Part shown: positions 58,627 to 64,000 of the stretch, piece after piece
Layout: every line of letters begins with the position of its first letter
Position numbering within the stretch: the first letter of the stretch is position 1
Origin: Enorma massiliensis phI
Lineage (GTDB): Bacteria; Actinomycetota; Coriobacteriia; Coriobacteriales; Coriobacteriaceae
Assembly (NCBI RefSeq): GCF_000311845.1
Contig: NZ_HE978575.1
Location: 84,715 to 148,714, forward strand
Length of the DNA: 64,000 bases
Direction: 5' to 3'
Program-made: the position numbers and the translations under genes
The notes under the pieces: generated by a model
What the model was told of the DNA's origin: nothing
Seen by the model: only the letters and a program-made list of their open reading frames with translations
Databases searched by the model: none

Positions 58627-58853
58627 AAGGTAACCTCGTCATATATTCAAAGCCGATGACGGCGTGCGTTCGAAGGGGTTATTATTGTATAGCCTGTTGC
58701 ACACCCATGGGTCAATGGTCTTCGAGCTCATAGAACGAACGTTGAGGATGGCGCTCTGCTAAGCTTATGCGCATAGCACCTGCTGTTGGGTCCCGCGGGC
58801 CGTTTGCCCCGGAGCTCGGGTACGAGGCGGGCAACGTGAGAAAGGAACGCCCT

Positions 58854-59537
58854 ATGGAGGCCTACAAGCAAGAGTTCATCAAGTTCATGGTCGAGTCCAA
58901 CGTGCTCAAATTCGGCGAGTTCACGCTCAAGAGCGGACGCAAGTCGCCCTTCTTCATGAATGCGGGCGCCTATGTGACGGGCGAACAGCTCAAGTGCCTA
59001 GGTGAGTACTACGCACGTGCGATTCACGATAACTTCGGCCTGGACTTCGATGTGGTCTTCGGCCCTGCCTACAAGGGCATTCCGCTTTCGGTGGTGACGG
59101 CCATCGCGCTCAACGACCTCTATGGCAAGGAGGTCAAGTACTGCTCCGACCGCAAGGAGGTCAAGGACCACGGCGCGGACAAGGGCGGCATGCTCGGCTA
59201 CGAGCTCAAGGACGGAGACCGCGTAGTCATGGTCGAGGACGTTACCACTTCGGGCAAATCGATCGACGAGACCTACCCCAAGCTCATGGCGGCAGCCGAT
59301 GTTGAGGTCAAGGGACTCATCGTGAGCCTCAACCGCATGGAGGTCGGCAAGGGCGGGGTCGTGACCGCTCAGCAGGAGATCCAAGAGAAGTACGGCTTCC
59401 CGGTGGCGAGCATCGTGAATATGGCCGAGGTCAGCGAGGTGCTCTATAACCATGAGGTCGAGGGGCGCGTGGTGATCGACGACAAGATCAAGGCCGCGCT
59501 CGACGCGTATTACGAGCAGTATGGCGTGAAGGCGTAA
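58854..59537 (+). CDS. pyrE: Orotate phosphoribosyltransferase
   Basis: A 227-residue enzyme joining orotate to PRPP in pyrimidine synthesis. It has LKFGEFTLKSGRKSPFFMNAG at the N-terminus, FGPAYKGIPLSV, YCSDRKEVKDHGADKG and the PRPP loop VVMVEDVTTSGKSIDET. The start at 58854 follows AAAGGAACG. TTGAGG (about 58742) may be part of its promoter. It is not in a pyr operon here. Confidence 0.97.
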   Translation: MEAYKQEFIKFMVESNVLKFGEFTLKSGRKSPFFMNAGAYVTGEQLKCLGEYYARAIHDNFGLDFDVVFGPAYKGIPLSVVTAIALNDLYGKEVKYCSDRKEVKDHGADKGGMLGYELKDGDRVVMVEDVTTSGKSIDETYPKLMAAADVEVKGLIVSLNRMEVGKGGVVTAQQEIQEKYGFPVASIVNMAEVSEVLYNHEVEGRVVIDDKIKAALDAYYEQYGVKA

Positions 59538-59749
59538 CAGGAGGCTTTGGGAATAATGCGAGCGCGCTTGCGGCGGGCGTGCAACAATTTGCATTCGAAG
59601 GCACGCCGTAAGCGTCAATCTTCGGAACGCTTACCGATTGTTCGCCATTGTATTACCCGTAGCAGCGTTGTTTCGTGGTATGTTGCGACTACTGACGACC
59701 GAATCCCGCCGGAGGGCCGTACGGGATTCCGATCTGCTAGGGGGCTCAC

Positions 59750-60304
59750 ATGAAAAAGAGATTCGCTTTCATCCCGATGCTTGTTGCGTTCGTGTTCGCG
59801 CTCGCGCTCAGTGCCTGCGGCGGCGCCTCCGCCGAGGATCTTATCCGTGCGGACCTGGAGAGCTACTTCGGCGATCCGGAGAACGCTGCGGAGGAATTCG
59901 CATCGGGTCTTGAGGAATCTGCCGGCGATGAGCTCGACATGCTCGGCATCACCGAGGACGAGTTTACCGAGGCGTATCTCGAGGGGTTTGCGTACGAGAT
60001 CGGCGAGATTACCGTTGATGGCGACACCGCGACGGCAGAGGTCACGCTGACCATCAAGTCGTTCGGCGACATCATGACCACGTTCCAGAGCGACTTCACC
60101 GATTGGGCATATAGCCTCGATCCTTCGACCATCACCAGCGAGGACGACCTCTACAAGCAGGGTGGCCAGATGCTGCTCGACGCCACGCGCAACGCCGAGG
60201 CCAAGGAGAACACCTACGAGGTCACGTATACGCGCAATTCCGATGGGGATTGGGAGATGGACGCGGCGTCCGAGAGCGAGCTCACGAACGCTGTTATCTC
60301 ATAG
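59750..60304 (+). CDS. Lipoprotein of unknown function, paralogous to the following gene
   Basis: A 184-residue protein with a lipoprotein signal (KKRFAFIPMLVAFVFALALS, lipobox LSAC with Cys at residue 23). The mature part starts with AEDLIRADLESYFG and has LGITEDEFTEAYLEGFAYEIGEITVDG, then VTLTIKSFGDI and SLDPSTITSEDDLYKQGGQ. Each of these blocks is repeated in the C-terminal half of the next gene's product, so both carry the same lipoprotein-associated domain. Role unknown. GGGGGC upstream is a modest ribosome-binding site. Confidence 0.85.
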   Translation: MKKRFAFIPMLVAFVFALALSACGGASAEDLIRADLESYFGDPENAAEEFASGLEESAGDELDMLGITEDEFTEAYLEGFAYEIGEITVDGDTATAEVTLTIKSFGDIMTTFQSDFTDWAYSLDPSTITSEDDLYKQGGQMLLDATRNAEAKENTYEVTYTRNSDGDWEMDAASESELTNAVIS

Positions 60305-60384
60305 CCGCTTCGCACATATGGATATCTGTACGCCCCGTGTATGCGGGGCGTACTTGAAAAGAGAAGGTAGGGAGACGAGAGCCT

Positions 60385-62091
60385 ATGTTTTGCACGAACT
60401 GCGGCCACGAAATCGCGGAAGGGTCGGCCTTCTGCACGAATTGCGGAAAGCCGGTCGTTCAGGCGTCCCCGGCGCCAGCCCCGGCTCCTGCTGGGCCTTC
60501 GGTTTCCGAGCAGCCGGAGCCGATAGCACCTCAAGCCGAGCCGCCTATCCCGCCCGTTCCGCCTGCTGAGCCACCCGTGCCTCAAGCTGAGCCGCCCGCC
60601 CCAGAGCCCTCCGAGCCTGTGGTGGTTGCCCCGCAGGATGGCCCGGCGGTAGACGATATGCCGACGACCTGCTTGGCGGCAGATGATGGCGCTGGCGAGG
60701 CTCCCGCCGCTGCGCCCTCGCCCATGCCTGAGCCCGTGCCCGCTCCCTCTGAGCCGGCGCCTGAAGCTCCGGCGCCATTCCAGCCCGAGCCCCCGGCAGC
60801 GCCTCCCGTTGACAATTCGCCGCAGGTGGAACCGGCCTCTTCGCCGGATACGGCTGCGACCCAGCAGGTTCCAGCGTGGCAGCAGGGGGCCTCGGATGTT
60901 CAGCCACAGCCTGTTCCGTGGTCGGCGCAGCAGCCGGATGCAGCGGTGCCGGGAGTTTCCGCCGGTGAGACGCAGGTTGCACCGGGGCCGGCTCCCGCTT
61001 CGGGCGCCATGCCCGGTCCCGTGCCGGGGCCAGTGGATGCTCAGGCCGGTGCTCCTGCGGCAGAAGCTGCTCCCGCGCCCGATCTGTTCAACGAGCAGCC
61101 GAAGAAGAAGCGCTCTACGGGCAAGACGGTGGGGATCGCGGTTGCCGTGCTCGCCGTTGTCGCGGTGCTCTGCGTGGCGGGGTACTTCGTCTACACGACG
61201 TTCTTCTCGACGAGCCCGGAAGAAATCATCGCCGCGGATCTCGAGGAACATCTGAGCTTCTATGAGGATCCCGAGGCAGGCGAGGGCGATCGTCTGCTTT
61301 CCGAGGCCGATAGCGTCCTTTCCGGTCTGGGTGCTTACTGCTATCCGGATGACGAGGCATATACCTCGTGGCTCGACGAAACGTCCTTCGAGGTCGGCGA
61401 CATTACCATCGCCGAAGATGGCGAGACCGCGACGGCAACCGCGACTATCACCCACATGCCGCTCATCTCGTATGTCGAGGAGTACATGGGCGAGACCGAC
61501 GACGCCGGCGAAGAGCAGGAGTCTGAGCTCTCGGTGACCTACCAGCGCAGTGGCTCGGAGTGGTCGGTCGATAGCATCGATCTCCAGCAGGCCGTCTTCG
61601 ACGCGTACCTTCCCACCGACGAGGAGCTCATCCTCTCGGATGTGTACTGGTACTTCGGTGACGTTGACTCCATCAACGACGAGTTCATCTTGGGCCTCGA
61701 GGCGGGCGCGGGCAGCGATCTCGACCAGCTGGGCATCACTGCCGAGGAGTTCGCAGAGGCGTTCCTTGATGGCTTCAACTACGAGGTCGGTGACGTTACG
61801 GTGGACGGCGACGTTGCCACGGTGGATGTGACCATCACGTCGAAGTCGATGGATGAGATTAGCACCGAGTTCCAGAATAGGTTTACCGAGTGGGCGAGCA
61901 CGGTTGATCCGTCGACCATCACGAGCGAGGACGACCTCTATAAGCAGGGCGGCCAGATCTTCCTTGAGGTAACGCGTGAGGCAGAGGCCGCAGAACACCA
62001 GGTCGAGCTCACGTTTACGCAGGATAGCTCGGGTGTTTGGTGGATGGACACGGCGTCCGAGGACGACCTGATGGGCACCATGGGCGTGTAG
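60385..62091 (+). CDS. Zinc-ribbon, Pro-rich, membrane-anchored protein with two copies of the adjacent lipoprotein's domain
   Basis: A 568-residue protein. It opens with a double-cysteine zinc ribbon (CTNCGHEIAEGSAFCTNCGK). Then come about 220 residues of Pro/Ala-rich sequence, a membrane helix (VGIAVAVLAVVAVLCVAGYFVYTTF) and two domains of about 150 residues. The second domain closely matches the preceding lipoprotein (LGITAEEFAEAFLDGFNYEVGDV; STVDPSTITSEDDLYKQGGQ); the first is more divergent. Topology puts the zinc ribbon inside and the paired domains outside. AGGGAG lies 11 bases before the ATG. Likely co-transcribed with the lipoprotein gene (80 bp gap). Confidence 0.88.
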   Translation: MFCTNCGHEIAEGSAFCTNCGKPVVQASPAPAPAPAGPSVSEQPEPIAPQAEPPIPPVPPAEPPVPQAEPPAPEPSEPVVVAPQDGPAVDDMPTTCLAADDGAGEAPAAAPSPMPEPVPAPSEPAPEAPAPFQPEPPAAPPVDNSPQVEPASSPDTAATQQVPAWQQGASDVQPQPVPWSAQQPDAAVPGVSAGETQVAPGPAPASGAMPGPVPGPVDAQAGAPAAEAAPAPDLFNEQPKKKRSTGKTVGIAVAVLAVVAVLCVAGYFVYTTFFSTSPEEIIAADLEEHLSFYEDPEAGEGDRLLSEADSVLSGLGAYCYPDDEAYTSWLDETSFEVGDITIAEDGETATATATITHMPLISYVEEYMGETDDAGEEQESELSVTYQRSGSEWSVDSIDLQQAVFDAYLPTDEELILSDVYWYFGDVDSINDEFILGLEAGAGSDLDQLGITAEEFAEAFLDGFNYEVGDVTVDGDVATVDVTITSKSMDEISTEFQNRFTEWASTVDPSTITSEDDLYKQGGQIFLEVTREAEAAEHQVELTFTQDSSGVWWMDTASEDDLMGTMGV

Positions 62092-62216
62092 CCTGAAGGC
62101 GGCGCTGGCGAGGTGCCGATGTGCGATGAGGCGCTTGTGCACGGCAACGCGACGACGAACTGTAACGTGTCGATGCATGGAAACGCGCTGATGCTCGATA
62201 GCATGCCGACATAAAA

Positions 62217-62260
62217 CGCGATAGGGGCCGGGGTGATTCCCGGCCCCTTGCCGTATCGCG
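62217..62260 (+). terminator. Terminator hairpin downstream of the zinc-ribbon gene
   Basis: GGGGCCGGG / CCCGGCCCC (62224-62232, 62239-62247), flanked by an outer CGCGATA/TATCGCG pairing, lies 125 bp after the stop. The Ts after the inner stem are few. Confidence 0.6.
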
Positions 62261-62671
62261 GCCGAAGCATGCAGCTTCGGCTCGGTTTCAGGCTGCTCTC
62301 TCGGGTAGGGGCGCGAGTGAATCCGCAGGTGGGAGCCCAGTTGATCCCCATTTTTCGGCGTGATTGCGCGGCATCGAATCAAAGCCGAAAAGTCCGCCTT
62401 GCCTTCGCGAGGAGATGGCGGCAGGTGTTTCTCTCGGGGAGCGCCGATTATCGGGCACCGGAGGCATCCAACCCATCGGGATTTCAGCTTTTGGGCACTT
62501 GAGGGCGGAGGGCCCGAGTAGTCGCGTCGTGGTCGGGAAGCCACCGGCCGCCTGAGCCGCGCTTTCCCCCTTTCCCTCTCTTGCCTCTACCCGACCGCCG
62601 CACGAGGAAGTGTCCCAAAGTTGAAACCTCGATCGGACGGTTGGCCCTGATGCCTAATAATCAGCTTTTCC
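62261..62671. other. Intergenic stretch without recognisable features
   Basis: About 410 bp between the terminator hairpin and the HAD gene's stop codon. I see no credible gene, RNA or repeat here. Confidence 0.5.
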
Positions 62672-63340
62672 CTAGTGAATGCAGGCACCGCGAACGATGC
62701 TCACGATGTCTTCGGGCTGTTCGGCAATGAAATCGGCTCCCTCGGCTTCAAGCTCAGCGCGTCCGCGAAAGCCCCAGGTTACCCCCGCTACGGCGAGCCC
62801 CGCGTTGTGCCCAGTCTGAACATCGACGTTGCTGTCGCCCACATAGAGCACGTTGGAGGGCTTTACGCCAAGCTGAGCCAGAACATGCAGGGTGACGGGT
62901 GCCGCGGGTTTGGGAGGAAACGCTGCGGTGCAACCTTGAACGAGGGAGAACCGGTCTCCGAAGTATCGCTGCACGAGCGGTGCCGCGGCGGCATGGTCTT
63001 TATTGGTGAGCACGGCGAGCGTGACGCCTTCCTCGCGTAGGGCATCGAGCATGGTTGAGATGCCGGGGTAGGGAGCGGTGTGGTCTTCCTTGTGCTCGTC
63101 ATAGTATGAGCGGAATTCGGCGAACGCCTGGCTGAACATGCGCTCGTCTCCCGCATATTCTGCTGGCATGAAGCGTTCGACCAGCTTGAGCATGCCGTTG
63201 CCAACCTTATAGCGGTAGGAGTCGATGGAGAACGTGGGCCACCCATGCTGCTCGCATACATGGTTGCATGCACGGGCGAGGTCTTCGATGGTGTTGAGGA
63301 TCGTTCCGTCTAGGTCGAAGATGACATGGGAAAAGGCCAT
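62672..63340 (-). CDS. HAD phosphatase, phosphoglycolate phosphatase-like
   Basis: A 222-residue HAD hydrolase: motif I FDLDGTILNT, Thr of motif II in LAVLTNKDHA, Lys in AFPPKPAAPV, and motif IV LYVGDSNVDVQTG. Helical cap residues 15-80 and the GVTWGFRGRAEL ending match the Gph/PGPase type, which clears 2-phosphoglycolate or similar. Start 63340 has GGGGAG on the minus strand. The frame is open further upstream only because it reads through a repeat array. Confidence 0.92.
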   Translation of the reverse strand: MAFSHVIFDLDGTILNTIEDLARACNHVCEQHGWPTFSIDSYRYKVGNGMLKLVERFMPAEYAGDERMFSQAFAEFRSYYDEHKEDHTAPYPGISTMLDALREEGVTLAVLTNKDHAAAAPLVQRYFGDRFSLVQGCTAAFPPKPAAPVTLHVLAQLGVKPSNVLYVGDSNVDVQTGHNAGLAVAGVTWGFRGRAELEAEGADFIAEQPEDIVSIVRGACIH

Positions 63341-63417
63341 GGTGCTCCCCAGGTTGCGCGAATAAGCCGCGACCATCCTACCACGGGGTAATCGTTGCTC
63401 ACCGCGCAGTTTCATTC

Positions 63418-63776
63418 TCGGGCGAGATCCGGACATCTCGCGTGTTGCCGGGCGATATCTGGACGCTGCCGGGCTTGTCGGGCGATATCTGGACGCTGCC
63501 GGGCTTGTCGGGCGATATCTGGACGCTGCCGGGCTTGTCGGGCGACATTTCGCCATCGGAGGGCCCCTGAGCGTACGAAAGTCGCCCGACAACGGTTGCG
63601 GCGTCCGAAAGTTGCCCGGCGGCACAGGCGGAATGTCGCGAGCGTACGAATCTCGCCCGGCAACGCCGACGGCCCCCCCGCGCATGTCCGAAAGCCGCCC
63701 GAAAACGCGGATGGCATGCCAGGCAAGTGTCCAAAGCCGCCCGCCAACGTGGCGCAGGTGCCGGCGTCAGATTCTC
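63418..63776. repeat. Bipolar array of the GTCCGAAA-CGCCCG family with three exact 30-bp copies
   Basis: Left of centre, minus-oriented units include three identical 30-bp copies (63449-63478, 63479-63508, 63509-63538) and two variants, all at 30-bp steps. Right of centre, plus-oriented anchors are at 63573, 63603, 63644, 63686, 63729 and 63766 (steps 30, 41, 42, 43, 37). The centre GGAGGGCCCCTGAGCGT resembles the centre of the 52.9 kb array. It fills the space between hypE and the HAD gene. Confidence 0.88.
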
Positions 63777-63811
63777 GCCCGATGCGACCACGACGGCCCC
63801 GGCTCCAGCCG

Positions 63812-64000
63812 TTAGCAGATGCGCGGCAGTTGTTCGCCTACGAGCATGTCGAGAATCCGCGTTGATCCCCAAGGGGTACGAACGCGCACGCGCGGGCCGC
63901 TCTCTCCGGCATCGCGCACGCGGCCGATGATGGCGGCATCGGCTCCATAGCGGTTCGCCCGCATGGCTTCGAGCGCCACGGTAGCCTCGTCAGCGGGTAC
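63812..64000 (-). CDS. hypE: Hydrogenase expression/formation protein HypE, C-terminal end (truncated by window edge)
   Basis: Read on the minus strand from the right edge, the frame encodes the last 62 residues, VPADEATVALEAMRANRYGAD ... GSTRILDMLVGEQLPRIC, ending at TAA 63812-63814. The GEQLPRIC terminus with the final cysteine is the HypE hallmark: HypF carbamoylates this Cys, which is dehydrated to thiocyanate to make the CN ligand of NiFe hydrogenases. Other hyp genes should lie beyond the window. Confidence 0.9.
   Translation of the reverse strand, partial: VPADEATVALEAMRANRYGADAAIIGRVRDAGESGPRVRVRTPWGSTRILDMLVGEQLPRIC

Noticed and set aside
60214-62544. A 776-residue minus-strand frame opposite the zinc-ribbon gene
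   Set aside because: Arg/Gly/His-rich antisense translation of a Pro/Ala-rich gene; no recognisable features.
63449-63538. Possible CRISPR array from three identical 30-bp units
   Set aside because: The units are directly contiguous with no spacers, and no cas genes are near.
62672-63685. N-terminal extension of the HAD phosphatase to 337 residues
   Set aside because: The added residues translate the repeat array; a good ribosome-binding site and the family start fit 63340.
63395-63872. Frames across the 63.4-63.8 kb array encoding repeated Arg/Pro/Ser decapeptides
   Set aside because: All frames on both strands look repetitive because the DNA has a 30-bp period; there is no start signal and units vary by indels that would break a protein.

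Overview
The window reads as chromosome of a high-GC anaerobic actinobacterium of the class Coriobacteriia, probably Collinsella or a close relative. Supporting signs are a single-chain pyruvate:ferredoxin oxidoreductase (nifJ), a multi-membrane-span LuxR-type regulator of the kind expanded in this class, Ala/Gly/Pro-rich insertions in many proteins, Tat-type signals, and dense gene packing with strong third-position G/C bias. The genus is inferred, not proven. No prophage, large insertion sequence, CRISPR array or rRNA operon is visible.

Layout. 1-2.6 kb: the end of dnaX, then ybaB/ebfC and recR (replication/recombination block). 3.2-8.7 kb: nifJ, a Nudix hydrolase, coaX. 8.9-12.1 kb: a LacI-family regulator with a collagen-like tract, a HAD phosphatase, larE. 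12.5-17.2 kb: tRNA-Gln, a peptidoglycan-binding protein, a two-component system and a VTT-domain membrane protein. 17.2-23.5 kb: polyprenyl diphosphate synthase, galE, a Tat-type coiled-coil/CHAP-like hydrolase, cysE, ilvE. 24-26.6 kb: tRNA-Ser, a tadA-glycerate kinase fusion, SRP RNA. 26.9-33.2 kb: a heterodimeric ABC exporter and a GntR(YtrA)-regulated ABC-2 transporter. 33.2-36.3 kb: a three-gene unit of a Tat-exported protein, a 51-residue membrane protein and a double-headed membrane LuxR protein. 36.6-41.6 kb: two related PD-(D/E)XK nuclease-like genes, each bracketed by its own pair of long hairpins, with a flavodoxin-like protein and a DUF362/ferredoxin protein between them. 41.7-49.4 kb: hemolysin-III and CNNM/CorC membrane proteins, YtxH and PRC-barrel proteins, and two paralogous polysaccharide deacetylases, one frameshifted and catalytically degenerate. 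49.4-52.9 kb: a magnesium module (probable M-box leader, MgtE-like protein, Nramp-related transporter). 53.3-63.3 kb: a kinase-HAD fusion, a DeoR regulator, an OatA-like acyltransferase, pyrE, two related secreted/anchored proteins, a phosphoglycolate-phosphatase-like HAD. Right edge: the hypE C-terminus.

The most unusual content is between the genes. Several repeat families occupy the intergenic spaces: a 33-bp palindrome placed just after genes; arrays of roughly 20-30-bp degenerate units in which copies left of a centre point one way and copies right of it the other way, spaced about 30 or 41-42 bp; a gagacagtt palindrome family that has entered a coding end; and long imperfect hairpins. 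The hairpin-bracketed nuclease genes are the best candidate for an undescribed system: they recall the relationship of REP palindromes to RAYT transposases but carry a different enzyme family.
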